Position numbers and translations under genes: made by a program
Origin: Bifidobacterium ramosum
Lineage (GTDB): Bacteria; Actinomycetota; Actinomycetes; Actinomycetales; Bifidobacteriaceae
Assembly (NCBI RefSeq): GCF_009299505.1
Contig: NZ_WBSM01000003.1
Coordinates: 1 to 64,000 of the forward strand
Reading direction: 5' to 3'
Length of the DNA: 64,000 nucleotides
In this document: positions 33,344 through 42,957 of the stretch, one piece after another
How positions within the stretch are numbered: the first letter of the stretch is position 1
How the letters are laid out: each line of letters starts with the position of its first letter
The notes under the pieces: model-generated
Databases searched by the model: none
What the model was told of the DNA's origin: nothing
What the model saw: the letters and a program-made list of their open reading frames with translations, nothing else

Positions 33344-35680
33344 ATGACCGCACCCGCACAGCCCCAGCCACACCGGCGACCCGGCACAACCGGCACGCCC
33401 GGCAACGCAACCGCCAGCCGCACACCCGCCACACGCGCCGCCATCACCCACCGCATCGCTGCAACCGCCCGCTGGACCCTCGCCGTGCTCGCCTGCCTGT
33501 GGATCGCCCTGTGCATCGGCGTCGGTCCGCTCTACTGGGAGGACGGCTCGATCGCTGACTGGACCGCAGCGAACACCACGTACGCCATCGCCGCGTTTGC
33601 AGTAACGTTCGCCATCGTCTGGACGCTCGCCCGCCGCGGCGCCGGCCTGCGCGCCCTGCCGAGCACCTGGCACCTGCCGATGGAATGGCGCGCGTGGAAC
33701 CGCAAGGTCCGCGCCGGCAAGGTCATGACGACCTTCCGCCGCGTGTTCGCCGTCATCGGCCGCGGTCTCACCCACGCCACCGACCGCTCGTGGAAGATCC
33801 TGCTGATCCTGCTCGTCGGCTGGCTGTGGATCCCGGCCACCCTGCTCAGCGCGTTCGGCGCGGACATCCGCTCGCAGGCGCGCGAGTTCAGCTGGGCATG
33901 GAACCAGTGGACCGGCATGACGCAGCCGTACATCGGCTTCTTTTCGTTCGTGCCGATGGACATCTATCCCACCGCGCACTACATGTGGCCCGACAACCCG
34001 ACGTTCCTCACCGATCAGCACAACGTGGTGCTCACCGTGATCTACGGCGGCGCAGCGGCGATCTCCCGCTATCTCACCGACTCGAACGACGCCGGGTTCG
34101 TGGTGCTGTCGGCGTTGCAGTGGCTGTTCGCCGCGTTCTGCTGCGCGTCGGCCGCGAACCGGTTCCTCAACCTGCCGTGGCTGCGTCCGGCCTACGCCGC
34201 CGGCGCGCCCGACTATCTGCGCCCGGAGCGCCCGCGTTACCGCCGTCCGGTGGAGTTCGCGCGGCCGGAGCGCGGCATGCGGTCGTCGTTGACGATCACG
34301 CAGCTGCCGCCGCTGCCGTGGCCGGATCGTGCGGCCGGCGGGTTCGCACGGTTCGTGATCCTCGCGTTCTTCCTGACGTGCCCGCTCGCGTTGTTCTCGA
34401 CGATTTCGCTGACCAAGTCGCCGTTGTTCGCGTTCTCGTTCGTCTGGTGGTTCGGCGTGTGGATCGAACTGCATATGACGTGGCGTCGCGGCAAGGTGTC
34501 GGCGCGCAATCCGCTCGGTCATATCATCGCGTTGCCGAAACGGTCGACGATCGCGTTCGTCGCGTCGACGTGCATGATGCTGATCTCCGCGAAGTACGCG
34601 TGGTATATCGTCGCGTTGCAGATCGTCCTCGCGCTGGTCGCCGACCGCAAACGCTGGCGCACGTACGTCGTCGCGCTCGTCCTGCCGGTTGTCCTCATCC
34701 ACGGCGGCACCACGGCGATGATCTCGTCGGGCATGATCATCGGCGGCGATCCGATCGAAAGTCGCGGCGTGCAGCTGCAGATGATCGCGCGCGTCGCCAA
34801 ACTCAATCCGAACGGCATCCCGGCCGACGCGCGCAAGAAACTCGAGCCGATCTTCAACCTCGATCAGATGGCCGAGGCGTACTTCCGGCAGGACGCCGAC
34901 CCGGTCAAGTCGTCGGGCATCCAGTCGAAGAAGGTGAGCTACAAGTGGCGCACGGTCACGGCCGACGACATGAAGGACTTCAACGCGGCATGGCTCGAGA
35001 TCACCAAGGCGAACCCGGTGATCGCGCTCGACGCGCTGCTCGCGGAATGCTTCGGCTATTTCGATCCGACCGATCTGCCGTACGTGTCGATGGACTACTA
35101 CGTGACGAGCGACTACGTGCAGAAGAGCAGCACGTGGCTCAAGTCGGTCAATCACGACTGGCGCGAGACCGTGGTCGGGTTCGCGCGCGGCTGGGGGTCG
35201 ATTCCGCTGCTCGGCTGGCTCACGCACGGCAATTTCTACGTGACGATGACGTTGCTCATCGGCGCGGCGGAGGTGATTCTGCGGCGGTGGCGTACGCTGC
35301 TCACGCATATGCCGCTGCTGTTGCTCATGGGCGTGATGGCGACCGCGCCGGCGAACAATTTCGAACGGCATATGCTGCCGGTCGCGTTCGTGTTCGGGTT
35401 CGTGTGTCTGACGTTCTGGCGGGAGACGCAGGCGGCGAAAGCGGCGGCTGCGAACGCTGGCCTGACTGCGGAACGGGCGACAGTTCAAACGTCGCCGCGG
35501 TCGGATAACGGTGCGAACGTTAGCGCTGGCATTGACATTAACGCAACCGTTGGCACGGCTGCGAACGTTGGCGACAATGTCAATGCGAACGTAGGCAACA
35601 CAGCGAACGTAAGCAGTGCAGTGAACGTGAGTGCCGCGGAAGACGCGAGCGCCGCGGAGCAGACGACTAAGCTGGACTGA
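33344..35680 (+). CDS. Large polytopic membrane protein (DUF6020-like, possible GT-C fold)
   Basis: 778 residues. Roughly ten hydrophobic segments are visible (for example WTLAVLACLWIALCIGVGPL, ILLILLVGWLWIPATLLSAF, FVILAFFLTCPLALFSTI, LPLLLLMGVMATAP). An extracytoplasmic-looking region of about 170 residues (PIESRGVQLQMIARVAKLNP to SVNHDWRETVVGF) precedes the last segments. From memory the pattern resembles the DUF6020 family of actinobacterial and clostridial cell-envelope proteins, which have been compared with GT-C glycosyltransferases; no function is established. The last about 70 residues are a soluble tail with NV-containing repeats such as ANVGDNVNANVGNTANVSSA. The FasR-like gene begins one base after its stop codon. 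Confidence 0.7.
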   Translation: MTAPAQPQPHRRPGTTGTPGNATASRTPATRAAITHRIAATARWTLAVLACLWIALCIGVGPLYWEDGSIADWTAANTTYAIAAFAVTFAIVWTLARRGAGLRALPSTWHLPMEWRAWNRKVRAGKVMTTFRRVFAVIGRGLTHATDRSWKILLILLVGWLWIPATLLSAFGADIRSQAREFSWAWNQWTGMTQPYIGFFSFVPMDIYPTAHYMWPDNPTFLTDQHNVVLTVIYGGAAAISRYLTDSNDAGFVVLSALQWLFAAFCCASAANRFLNLPWLRPAYAAGAPDYLRPERPRYRRPVEFARPERGMRSSLTITQLPPLPWPDRAAGGFARFVILAFFLTCPLALFSTISLTKSPLFAFSFVWWFGVWIELHMTWRRGKVSARNPLGHIIALPKRSTIAFVASTCMMLISAKYAWYIVALQIVLALVADRKRWRTYVVALVLPVVLIHGGTTAMISSGMIIGGDPIESRGVQLQMIARVAKLNPNGIPADARKKLEPIFNLDQMAEAYFRQDADPVKSSGIQSKKVSYKWRTVTADDMKDFNAAWLEITKANPVIALDALLAECFGYFDPTDLPYVSMDYYVTSDYVQKSSTWLKSVNHDWRETVVGFARGWGSIPLLGWLTHGNFYVTMTLLIGAAEVILRRWRTLLTHMPLLLLMGVMATAPANNFERHMLPVAFVFGFVCLTFWRETQAAKAAAANAGLTAERATVQTSPRSDNGANVSAGIDINATVGTAANVGDNVNANVGNTANVSSAVNVSAAEDASAAEQTTKLD

Positions 35681-35681
35681 T

Positions 35682-36605
35682 ATGACGACGCAACGTGACA
35701 TGACGGAACAAGACCTGACGACGGGCAGCGGCGTAACGCCGCAACGTACGGCCGGGGATGTGTTGGATCTGATCACGACGCACGACGGCGATGTGGAGAC
35801 CGTTGCGTTCGAATGTCTGGCAGGCGGGCTGACGGATGCGCGCGTGGCGTCGCTGATGCATGTGTTGGGATGGTCCGATGACGTGCGATGCTTTGCGGTG
35901 GCCGGGTTCGCGCCGACTGTCGGCGGCGGCGCGACGGGCGGATTCGGCGGTGATGCCGTGATGCATACGTTGGCGCGGTTGCGTACGACGGCACATGATC
36001 TGGGCGGATCGCTGGTGATCGCCGGCACGCATGAGGGAATCTGCGTGGTGCTGACCGCGTCGCGTGCGGCAGCGACGCCCGAGGTGACCTGCACGGCGAT
36101 GATGGGCGTGTTCGACGCCGACCGGCCGGTGGCGCTCGGTCCGGAACGGCATGGTGTACACGGCGCGTCGGCCACGATCCGTGCGGCGCTGGCCACGCTG
36201 GCGGCGGCGCCGGCGATCCGGGAATCTCGTGCGGCGCAAGGCGCGGGTAGACCGACGAGCGTCGCGAGGCAGGAATTGAACCGTCTGGTGCGGGCAGAGG
36301 ACGCGTTGCCCGAACGGGCGTTGCTGGGCGACGAGGATGCGAAACGTGAACTGATCGACGCGGTATACGGCAGTTTGGCCGCAGGCGGCGCGGACGATCC
36401 GACGCTGGAGACGGTCTCGACGTTCGTGTTGTCCGGCGGATCGCTGGAGACGACGGCGAAGGCGCTGAACGTGCATCCGAACACTGTGCGATACCGGTTG
36501 AAGCGCGCCGCCGACACCACCGGATGGGATGCCACCGACCCCCGCGAGGCCTACGTCCTGCGCACCGCCATCGCCCTAGGCCGCATCGCCGCCGCTCGCT
36601 CCTAA
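35682..36605 (+). CDS. PucR/CdaR-type helix-turn-helix regulator, FasR-like
   Basis: 307 residues if started at ATG 35682, one base after the preceding stop; an in-frame ATG at 35631 inside that gene is less likely. The C-terminal region LSGGSLETTAKALNVHPNTV and RYRLKRAADTTGW is the PucR-type HTH, preceded by LPERALLGDEDAKRELIDAVY. This architecture closely resembles FasR, which activates fatty-acid synthesis genes in Streptomyces. The N-terminal half (DVETVAFECLAGGLTDARVA ... GTHEGICVVLT) is a degenerate signal-sensing region. Because fas, acc and bioY are 6-20 kb away in the same block, control of fatty acid synthesis is a reasonable inference, not shown by the sequence. Confidence 0.8.
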   Translation: MTTQRDMTEQDLTTGSGVTPQRTAGDVLDLITTHDGDVETVAFECLAGGLTDARVASLMHVLGWSDDVRCFAVAGFAPTVGGGATGGFGGDAVMHTLARLRTTAHDLGGSLVIAGTHEGICVVLTASRAAATPEVTCTAMMGVFDADRPVALGPERHGVHGASATIRAALATLAAAPAIRESRAAQGAGRPTSVARQELNRLVRAEDALPERALLGDEDAKRELIDAVYGSLAAGGADDPTLETVSTFVLSGGSLETTAKALNVHPNTVRYRLKRAADTTGWDATDPREAYVLRTAIALGRIAAARS

Positions 36606-36630
36606 TCCCCCTCCGCTCCCCTTCCCCCTA

Positions 36631-36678
36631 ACGGACAACCAGCCGATTCCACCCACATAATCGGCTGGTTGTCCGTTG
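36631..36678. repeat. P48 palindrome, copy 26 (CAACC subtype)
   Basis: Left GGACAACCAGCC and right GGCTGGTTGTCC are fully paired: two linked substitutions against the main type in both arms. Confidence 0.9.
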
Positions 36679-36772
36679 GAAAAACGGACGTACCAGCGGG
36701 ACGATCCACCACCCCTAACGGAAACGACAACCGGACGATCCATCCCAGACAACACGTTCCGCTTACCCCTCT

Positions 36773-36820
36773 AACGGGCATACAGCCGATTCACCCCACC
36801 AAATCGACTGTATGTCCGTT
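36773..36820. repeat. P48 palindrome, copy 27
   Basis: Left arm AACGGGCATAC and right arm CGACTG each have one change; one is a wobble on plus, the other on minus. Confidence 0.85.
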
Positions 36821-36862
36821 GGGGGAAGAGAACGAAGGCTCCCGCACGGCATCCAGATACGA

Positions 36863-36898
36863 CAGGGCCCGCGCTGCGTAACGCAACGCGGGCCCTGT
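36863..36898 (-). terminator. Hairpin after rplA
   Basis: Perfect 12-bp arms ACAGGGCCCGCG and complement, 12-base loop. Very stable but with no U tract, as is frequent in high-G+C actinobacteria. Confidence 0.7.
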
Positions 36899-36967
36899 AC
36901 TGTCAGTCACTCTGTCAGTCACTCACCGTGACCGTATGATCCGATTCGTTCAACGAACGAGACGGAA

Positions 36968-37660
36968 TCAGGCAACGGTCATCGGGTCGACCGGGACGCC
37001 CGGGTTCATCGTGGAGGTGATGGTCGCCTTGGTGACGTAACGGCCCTTCACGGTGGACGGCTTGAGACGCTTGACTTCGTCGGCCACGGCCTTGAAGTTC
37101 TCGTCCAGAGCGGCCTCGTCGAAGCTCATCTTGCCGATGAGGAAGGAGAGGTTGCCGTGCTTGTCGACGCGGAAGTCGACCTTGCCGCCCTTGATCTCGT
37201 TGACGGCCTTGGTCACGTCCATGGTGACGGTGCCGGTCTTCGGGTTCGGCATGAGGCCACGCGGACCGAGCACGCGGCCGAGGCGGCCGACCTTGCCCAT
37301 CATGTCCGGGGTGGCGACGACGGCGTCGAAGTCGAGGAAGCCGTCAGCGACCTTCGCGATCAGGTCGTCATCACCGACGATGTCGGCGCCGGCCTCGGTA
37401 GCCTCGGTGGCCTTCGGGCCACGGGCGAACACGAGGACCTTGGCGGTCTTACCAGTGCCGTGAGGCAGCAGGACGGAGCCACGCACCAGCTGGTCAGCCT
37501 TGCGCGGGTCCACGTTCAGGCGCAGCACCGCTTCCACGGTCTGGTCGAACTTGTACTCCGGCATGCTCTTGAGGAGCGCGATGGCCTCGTTGGCGGTGTA
37601 GAGGTTGTTGCGATCGACCTTCTCGGCCGCTTCGCGATACTTCTTGGAACGCTGTACCAT
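36968..37660 (-). CDS. rplA: 50S ribosomal protein L1
   Basis: 230 residues from ATG 37660, with AAGAGGAGAAGG upstream. It binds 23S rRNA at the L1 stalk and in many bacteria represses its own operon. The typical body is complete ([58 protein letters not shown]). Second gene of the rplK-rplA pair, 17 bases after rplK. Confidence 0.98.
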   Translation of the reverse strand: MVQRSKKYREAAEKVDRNNLYTANEAIALLKSMPEYKFDQTVEAVLRLNVDPRKADQLVRGSVLLPHGTGKTAKVLVFARGPKATEATEAGADIVGDDDLIAKVADGFLDFDAVVATPDMMGKVGRLGRVLGPRGLMPNPKTGTVTMDVTKAVNEIKGGKVDFRVDKHGNLSFLIGKMSFDEAALDENFKAVADEVKRLKPSTVKGRYVTKATITSTMNPGVPVDPMTVA

Positions 37661-37677
37661 TAGTCCTTCTCCTCTTC

Positions 37678-38109
37678 TCAGTCGGTGACCGTGATGCCCA
37701 TCGAACGGGCGGTGCCCTCGATGATCTTCATGCCGGCTTCGATGTCACGAGCGGACAGATCGGCCATCTTGGTTTCGGCGATCTCGCGGACCTGAGCCTT
37801 GGTGACGGAGCCGACCTTGTGGGTCAGCGGGTTCTCGGTGCCCTTTTCGATGCCGGCAGCCTTCTTGAGCAGAGCCGCGGCCGGCGGGGTCTTGAGGATG
37901 AAGGTGAAGGAACGGTCTTCGAAGACGGTGATCTCGACCGGGATGACCTGACCCATCTTGTCCTGCGTCTGGGCGTTGTACGCCTTGCAGAAGTCCATGA
38001 TGTTCACGCCATGGGAACCCAGAGCCGGGCCCAGCGGCGGAGCCGGGTTGGCCTTGCCGGCCTGGATCTGGAGCTTGATCAGCGCCGTGACCTTCTTTTT
38101 AGGAGCCAT
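37678..38109 (-). CDS. rplK: 50S ribosomal protein L11
   Basis: 143 residues from ATG 38109 ([20 protein letters not shown]). It binds the GTPase-associated region of 23S rRNA. The proline-rich hinge [15 protein letters not shown] and the C-terminal RNA-binding domain are complete. An in-frame extension of the reading frame upstream to 38256 is not supported, because AAGAAAGAAG-type sequence lies before the ATG. First gene of the pair with rplA. Confidence 0.98.
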   Translation of the reverse strand: MAPKKKVTALIKLQIQAGKANPAPPLGPALGSHGVNIMDFCKAYNAQTQDKMGQVIPVEITVFEDRSFTFILKTPPAAALLKKAAGIEKGTENPLTHKVGSVTKAQVREIAETKMADLSARDIEAGMKIIEGTARSMGITVTD

Positions 38110-38354
38110 TGTATGGTTCTTCTTTCTATGAAGCGGTGATAATGGCGAACGCCTTGGTCTCCCGCGGCGAACTCCTCCCGCAACCGTATGATTGCTGTGC
38201 TGTGCTAGCAGGCTTTCGTACGCACTGTCCGCACGTCGATGGCCCTCCAGACACAAACCATCTCATTATGCCGTATCGTGACGACAATCGTCACGTCGAC
38301 GGACGTTCGCACTCCCCACGCAACTCGCCCATCACAACGCCCACCCATACCGCA
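38110..38354. other. Upstream region of rplK
   Basis: About 245 bases that should hold the promoter and leader of the L11-L1 operon. The leader RNA contains GCGGGAGGAGTTCGCCGCGG and GGCGTTCGCC hairpin elements that could include an L1 autoregulatory site, but I could not confirm the consensus. Confidence 0.35.
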
Positions 38355-38402
38355 ACGGACATACAGCCGATTCGGTATGGGAAATCGACTGTATGTCCGT
38401 TG
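38355..38402. repeat. P48 palindrome, copy 28
   Basis: Canonical left arm; right arm CGACTG pairs by wobble on the minus strand. Confidence 0.85.
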
Positions 38403-38490
38403 AGAGCAAGCATGTACGTTCGGGGAAGCGCTGAGCATGGCAACGACGACAGCAGATTACTGTTACCTCGTCAACTTGCTCCCTATCTTC

Positions 38491-38538
38491 AACGGACATA
38501 CAGCCGATTACGGTAGGCAAATCGACTGTATGTCCGTT
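38491..38538. repeat. P48 palindrome, copy 29
   Basis: As copy 28, with the loop extended by TACGGTAGGCA. Confidence 0.85.
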
Positions 38539-38608
38539 GAGAAAAGTGTGTTACGGGAGGGGAAACCCGTACATCGGCGGAATCGTCGCGCTACCGTCTC
38601 TCCTCCCC

Positions 38609-38656
38609 AACGGACATACGGCCGATTACGGGCAACGAATCGGCTGTATGTCCGTT
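38609..38656. repeat. P48 palindrome, copy 30
   Basis: Left arm CATACGGCCG, which is a G-U on the plus strand and so goes against the general minus-strand trend. It lies 24 bases past the transporter stop. Confidence 0.85.
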
Positions 38657-38680
38657 ACGAAGAGACGAACGAGACGCACG

Positions 38681-40183
38681 TCAGCGCCGGGTCAGCTCCT
38701 CCTCAATCTGCTCGAGCGACTTGCCCTTCGTCTCCGGCACGAACCGCAGCACGAACGGAATCGACAGCGCGGCGAACACGCCGAAGATCGCGAACGGGCC
38801 GCCCACGTTGTTGCCGAACGCGTCGAGCAGCATGAGGAAGAACTGCGACACGATGAAGTTGCCGAGCCAGTTCGCGGCCGAACCGAACGACGAGCCGATG
38901 CCGCGCACCGACAGCGGGAAGATCTCGCCGACAAGCACCCACGCGATCGGTCCCCACGACACCGCGAAGCCGAGGATGTAGAACGCGATCAGGATCATCG
39001 TCGGCACGGCGAGCGCCGACACGTCGCCCACGAAGTTCATCACGGAGAGGATCGCCAGCGCGACGGTCATCACGACGGAACCGAAGATGAGCAGCTGTTT
39101 GCGGCCGAACCGGTCCATGATCATCGTCGCGACGATCGTGGAGACGAAGTTCACGACGCCGATGCCGACCGACACCCAGATCGCGTCGTTTTCGGGGAAA
39201 CCGAAGCCCTTGATGAACACCTGCGGCAGGAAGTAGATGACCGAGTTGATGCCGACGAGCTGCTGGAACAGCATGATGCCGACGGCCGCGACGAGCGCCG
39301 GCCGGGCGATGCGAAACAGTTCGCGCACGCCGCCCTTGGTGTCCTGCGCGGCGACTTCCTTGATCTCGTCAAGCTCGAGCTGCACCTGCGTCTGGTCGAC
39401 GTCCGTGCGGATGAGCGTGAGCACCTTGAAGGCGTTGCGCTCGTCGCCCTTGTTGACGAGGTAGCGCGGCGATTCCGGCAGCAGGATGCCGCCGATGAGC
39501 AGCAGCGCGGCCGGCACGAGCGCCGAACCGAGCATCCAACGCCAGTCGGCGAAGCCGAGCAGATCGTGGCCGAGGAAGCCGAGGTTCGAGGCGTACGCGA
39601 GCAGGATGCCGAACGTGATCATGAGCTGGAACAGCGTGGACAGCGAGCCGCGGCGCTCCTTCGGCGCGAGTTCGGCGAGATAGGCCGGGGTGAGCGCGGA
39701 GGCCGCGCCGACCGCGAGGCCGAGGATGATGCGGGCGGCGACCATCATGAGAAAGCCGGTGGAGGCGGCGCACAGGCCGGAGCCAATGAGGAACAGGATC
39801 GCGGAGACGATGAGCAGCTTCTTGCGGCCGAAGCGGTCGGACAGCGCGCCGATCGACAGCGCGCCGACGCACGAGCCGATGAGCACGGACGACGTGATGA
39901 AGCCGGTCTGCGAGACGGTCAGGCCGAAGTCGGATTCGATGAGCGGCGACGCGCCGGAGATGATGCCGGTGTCGAAGCCGAACAGCATGCCGCCGAGCGC
40001 GCCGAACGTGAAGATGAACGCCCCGTTGAGCGGGAATCGCGTGGAGAAGGTGCGCGATTCGACGGTTTCGATGGTGTCGATGATGCCGGCGGCGTTCGCG
40101 GAGGCGTTGGTTTCGGTGGGTTTGGTTGATGCTTTGGTTTCGGTGGGTTCAGTGGTTTCGGTGAATGATGCAGTCGTCGTCAT
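38681..40183 (-). CDS. MFS sugar transporter (sugar porter family)
   Basis: 500 residues from ATG 40183, with GGAAGGA upstream. Twelve hydrophobic segments and the sugar-porter signatures are present: GFDTGIISGA after helix 1, SIGALSDRFGRKKLL, PAYLAELAPKERRG, PESPRYLVNKGDE, a second MDRFGRKQLL and the C-terminal PETKGKSLEQIEEEL. It should import a monosaccharide with protons; the sugar cannot be told. The first about 45 residues are a Thr/Glu-rich cytoplasmic tail with TKASTKPTETNAS-like repeats. The mRNA leader can form a long stem, suggesting regulation. Confidence 0.92.
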   Translation of the reverse strand: MTTTASFTETTEPTETKASTKPTETNASANAAGIIDTIETVESRTFSTRFPLNGAFIFTFGALGGMLFGFDTGIISGASPLIESDFGLTVSQTGFITSSVLIGSCVGALSIGALSDRFGRKKLLIVSAILFLIGSGLCAASTGFLMMVAARIILGLAVGAASALTPAYLAELAPKERRGSLSTLFQLMITFGILLAYASNLGFLGHDLLGFADWRWMLGSALVPAALLLIGGILLPESPRYLVNKGDERNAFKVLTLIRTDVDQTQVQLELDEIKEVAAQDTKGGVRELFRIARPALVAAVGIMLFQQLVGINSVIYFLPQVFIKGFGFPENDAIWVSVGIGVVNFVSTIVATMIMDRFGRKQLLIFGSVVMTVALAILSVMNFVGDVSALAVPTMILIAFYILGFAVSWGPIAWVLVGEIFPLSVRGIGSSFGSAANWLGNFIVSQFFLMLLDAFGNNVGGPFAIFGVFAALSIPFVLRFVPETKGKSLEQIEEELTRR

Positions 40184-40214
40184 GGTCGATCCTTCCGTCG
40201 TCCTCGATTTCAGC

Positions 40215-40294
40215 CGAAACGAACAAGACCTGAGACAGGGCGACGTACGGAATGATCGATACGGTTGCCCAGTCTCAGGTCTTGCCTCGTTTCG
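40215..40294. promoter_or_regulatory. Long imperfect inverted repeat in the transporter leader
   Basis: CGAAACGA-ACAAGACCTGAGAC faces GTCTCAGGTCTTG-CCTCGTTTCG, about 24 pairs with a small bulge around a 25-base loop. It begins about 30 bases upstream of the start codon. It may be a regulatory hairpin, an attenuator, or a large operator pair. Confidence 0.6.
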
Positions 40295-40480
40295 AGTAAC
40301 AACCCTGTTCACTGCGTTTGATTGGTGTATTCAGGATACGACGGCGACGTGTACGACACTCCGATCATCAGAAAATATTTTGCAATCGATTACCACTGGA
40401 TTTACAACGATTACAGGCGTTACTTATCACTGTTGTTACGCCCTGTTTCTCACGTCTCGCGCCGATTGCCTTTTTCTTTG

Positions 40481-40529
40481 TGACGGACATACAGCCGATT
40501 ACGGCGCGTAATCGGCTGTATGTCCGTCA
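40481..40529. repeat. P48 palindrome, copy 31 (GACGG/CCGTC variant)
   Basis: Outer pair changed on both sides: TGACGGAC with GTCCGTCA. The arms also pair through GATTACG/CGTAATC, so the whole 49 bases fold perfectly save a three-base loop. Confidence 0.9.
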
Positions 40530-40575
40530 TCACAGAGGCAGGGGCAGGGAGATCCGTCACGGATCAAGAGCAGAG

Positions 40576-40611
40576 GCAGAAAAGAAGAAACCCGGCGGGG
40601 AGACCGCCGGG
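40576..40611 (-). terminator. Intrinsic terminator downstream of metG
   Basis: CCCGGCGG/CCGCCGGG hairpin at 40591-40611; on the minus strand it is followed by TTTCTTCTTTTC. Confidence 0.7.
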
Positions 40612-40748
40612 CGAGAGAGAAGAGAGAAGAAGGGTTCAGTTATGGGGTTCGCCTGGAACCTCGCCATCGGCCGTAACCGTTGACATGCTCTATATAACCG
40701 TCCGTTTCTTGGAGGAACGATGCGCCTTCCTCACAAAACCCTGTGAAT

Positions 40749-40784
40749 CGTGTGACGGGATTGTGGATTCCACCCCGTCACACG
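40749..40784 (-). terminator. Hairpin directly after metG
   Basis: Perfect 11-bp arms CGTGTGACGGG and complement, 14-base loop, 29 bases past the stop; no strong U tract. Confidence 0.6.
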
Positions 40785-40812
40785 GTTCCGTGACGACGCT
40801 GCGCCACTGCCG

Positions 40813-42675
40813 TCACTTGTTCAGTTCGGCCTTGGCGGCAGCGAGGCGCTTGGCCTCGGCCTCGCGGCGGGCGGCGAGCGCCTCGTCGAAACGGGCCAGC
40901 TCCTCCTCCACGGCCTCCTGCGGGATCTTCGCGAAGATCGGCGTCGGCTTGGCCACCGGGGTGCCCGGCACGATCGCCTCGCGCTTCCACGGGTGCACGG
41001 TCTCGCCGAACTTGTAGTCGCCGGTGATGATCGGGTATTCGAAGCCCGGCTTGTCGAGGTCCTCGACCTCCTCGATGCGCGGCAGTGGCGAGAAGGTGCC
41101 GGTGCCGCCGAGCGCCTCCCACACCTTCTGCGCGGAGTGCGGCAGGAACGGCGCAAGCAGGTGGTTCGCGTCGGACACGGCCTGCGCGGCCACGTGCAGC
41201 ACGGTGCCGAGGCGGGCCGGATTGTCCTTGATCTTCCACGGTTCGGTGGCGGAGATGTACTTGTTGATGTCGCCGACGATCTTCATGGCCTCGTTCAGCG
41301 CGCCCTTCTGGCGGTGGTGTTCGATCAGTCCACCGACAGTCGCGAACGCGGCCTCGGCCTCGTCGAGCAGCGCACGGTCCTCATCGGTCATAGACGCCTC
41401 GTCGAGCGCCGGGATCTCACCGAAGTTCTTGTTGATGAGGTTCGCGACGCGGTTGACCAAATTACCCCACGAGGAAGCCAGCTCCTCGTTGTTGTGACGC
41501 ACGAACTCGGCCCACGTAAAGTCGGAGTCGGAGGATTCCGGGCCGGCCACGGAGATGTAGTAGCGCACCGCGTCCACGGGGTAGCGGGCGAGGATGTCCT
41601 TGACGTAGATGACGATGCCGCGCGAGGAGGAGAACTTCTTGCCTTCCATCGTCATGAACTCGGAAGCCACGACCTGCTCAGGCATGTTGAGCGGGCCGTA
41701 TTCGCCGGTCTCGCCGCCCTTGGAGCCCTGGCCGTTGTACGCAAGCATCTCGGACGGCCAGATCTGCGAGTGGAACGTGATGTTGTCCTTGCCCATGAAG
41801 TAGTAGGCCGGGGACGCCGGGTCGTTCCACCACGCGCGCCACGCCTCCGGGTCGCCCTTGCGGCGCGCCCATTCGATCGACGCCGACAGGTAGCCGATCA
41901 CCGCGTCGAACCACACGTACAGCTTCTTGTTCGGGTTGTCGATCCAGCCCGCGACCGGGACCGGGATGCCCCAGTCGATGTCGCGCGTGATGGCGCGCGG
42001 CTTGACCTCCTTGAACAGGCCGATCGAGAAGTTGATGACGTTGGTGCGCCAGCCGGTGCGGGTCTTGAGCCACGCGAGGTTCGCGTCGGCGAGCGCCGGC
42101 AGGTCGAGGAAGTAGTGTTCGGTCTCCTCGAAGCGCGGGGTTTCGCCGTTGATCTTGGAGACGGGGTTGATGAGCTCGTCCGGATCGAGCTCGTTGCCGC
42201 AGGCGTCGCACTGGTCGCCGCGCGCGCCCTCGGTGTGGCAGATCGGGCATTCGCCCTCGATGTAGCGGTCCGGCAGGGTGCGGCCGGTGGACGGCGAGAT
42301 CGCGACTTTCTGCGTGCCCTTGTAGATATAGCCGTTCTTGAGGCACTGCTTGAACAGCTCCTGCACCACGTGCTCGTGGTTGCCGGTGGTGGTGCGGGTG
42401 AACAGGTCGTAGCTCAGGCCGAGATCGCACAGGTCCTTGGCGATGACGCGGTTGTAGCGGTTGGCGAGCTCCTGTGCGGTCACGCCTTCCTTTTCGGCTT
42501 CGACGAGGATCGGGGTGCCGTGTTCGTCGGTGCCGGACACCATCAGGACGTCGTTGCCCTTCATGCGCTCGTAGCGCGCGTAGACGTCGGACGGCACACC
42601 GAAGCCGGCGACGTGACCGATATGACGGGGGCCGTTCGCGTACGGCCATGCAACATTCACCAGAATATGACTCAT
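40813..42675 (-). CDS. metG: Methionyl-tRNA synthetase
   Basis: 620 residues from ATG 42675. It charges initiator and elongator tRNA-Met. The class I motifs are seen as [15 protein letters not shown] (HIGH-type) and [14 protein letters not shown] (KFSSS, the KMSKS equivalent). A zinc-binding knuckle is visible as [20 protein letters not shown]. The anticodon-binding C-terminal region follows ([20 protein letters not shown]). The C-terminal dimerisation domain found in some longer forms is absent. Its upstream region holds a cluster of DnaA-box-like sequences. Confidence 0.97.
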   Translation of the reverse strand: MSHILVNVAWPYANGPRHIGHVAGFGVPSDVYARYERMKGNDVLMVSGTDEHGTPILVEAEKEGVTAQELANRYNRVIAKDLCDLGLSYDLFTRTTTGNHEHVVQELFKQCLKNGYIYKGTQKVAISPSTGRTLPDRYIEGECPICHTEGARGDQCDACGNELDPDELINPVSKINGETPRFEETEHYFLDLPALADANLAWLKTRTGWRTNVINFSIGLFKEVKPRAITRDIDWGIPVPVAGWIDNPNKKLYVWFDAVIGYLSASIEWARRKGDPEAWRAWWNDPASPAYYFMGKDNITFHSQIWPSEMLAYNGQGSKGGETGEYGPLNMPEQVVASEFMTMEGKKFSSSRGIVIYVKDILARYPVDAVRYYISVAGPESSDSDFTWAEFVRHNNEELASSWGNLVNRVANLINKNFGEIPALDEASMTDEDRALLDEAEAAFATVGGLIEHHRQKGALNEAMKIVGDINKYISATEPWKIKDNPARLGTVLHVAAQAVSDANHLLAPFLPHSAQKVWEALGGTGTFSPLPRIEEVEDLDKPGFEYPIITGDYKFGETVHPWKREAIVPGTPVAKPTPIFAKIPQEAVEEELARFDEALAARREAEAKRLAAAKAELNK

Positions 42676-42781
42676 AGTCCCTGATTATCAGGCTCAGCGG
42701 GGACACCGCGCGCACGGCTCGCCTGTGCGGAACCGTCCCGGCTTGGACGGCGTTGACGCCGGCGTTTCGCAGCCACTCGGT

Positions 42782-42798
42782 TTCGGCTGTATGTCCGC
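42782..42798. repeat. Half P48 element (right arm only)
   Basis: TTCGGCTGTATGTCCGC without a matching left arm; the sequence before it only keeps GCAGCC. Confidence 0.55.
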
Positions 42799-42844
42799 AC
42801 CGGTCTTGCGGGAACCGACTGTATCGTCATTGGCCATCCGCACG

Positions 42845-42904
42845 TTATCCACTGACTTATCCACAATTTTTGTCAAAAATCGCGTTTTTGTCCACATATC
42901 CACA
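42845..42904 (+). other. Cluster of four DnaA-box-like 9-mers in an A/T-rich pocket
   Basis: TTATCCACT at 42845, a perfect TTATCCACA at 42857, TTGTCCACA at 42888 and ATATCCACA at 42896, all in the same direction, within 60 bases. Between them lies the 15-bp palindrome ATTTTTGTCAAAAAT (42866-42880). Sited between metG and the AbiEi-like gene, which diverge. It may be a DnaA-controlled promoter or a DnaA-titrating site; there is no dnaA or dnaN nearby to suggest oriC. Confidence 0.65.
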
Positions 42905-42957
42905 TTTTTCGTATCGCCGATGGCACCCGGCGTGTCTCATCGCATAAGGTCGTCACC

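Larger units (their letters stand above)
40295..40812. other. Gene-free stretch between the transporter and metG
   Basis: It has A/T-rich promoter-like sequence at 40370-40440 for the transporter, one P48 copy, and two hairpins downstream of metG. No coding frame is credible. Confidence 0.5.

Noticed and set aside
42845..42904. Chromosomal origin of replication
   Set aside because: The neighbouring genes are metG and an AbiEi-like gene; dnaA, dnaN, rpmH and gyrB are not near, and the cluster has only four boxes.
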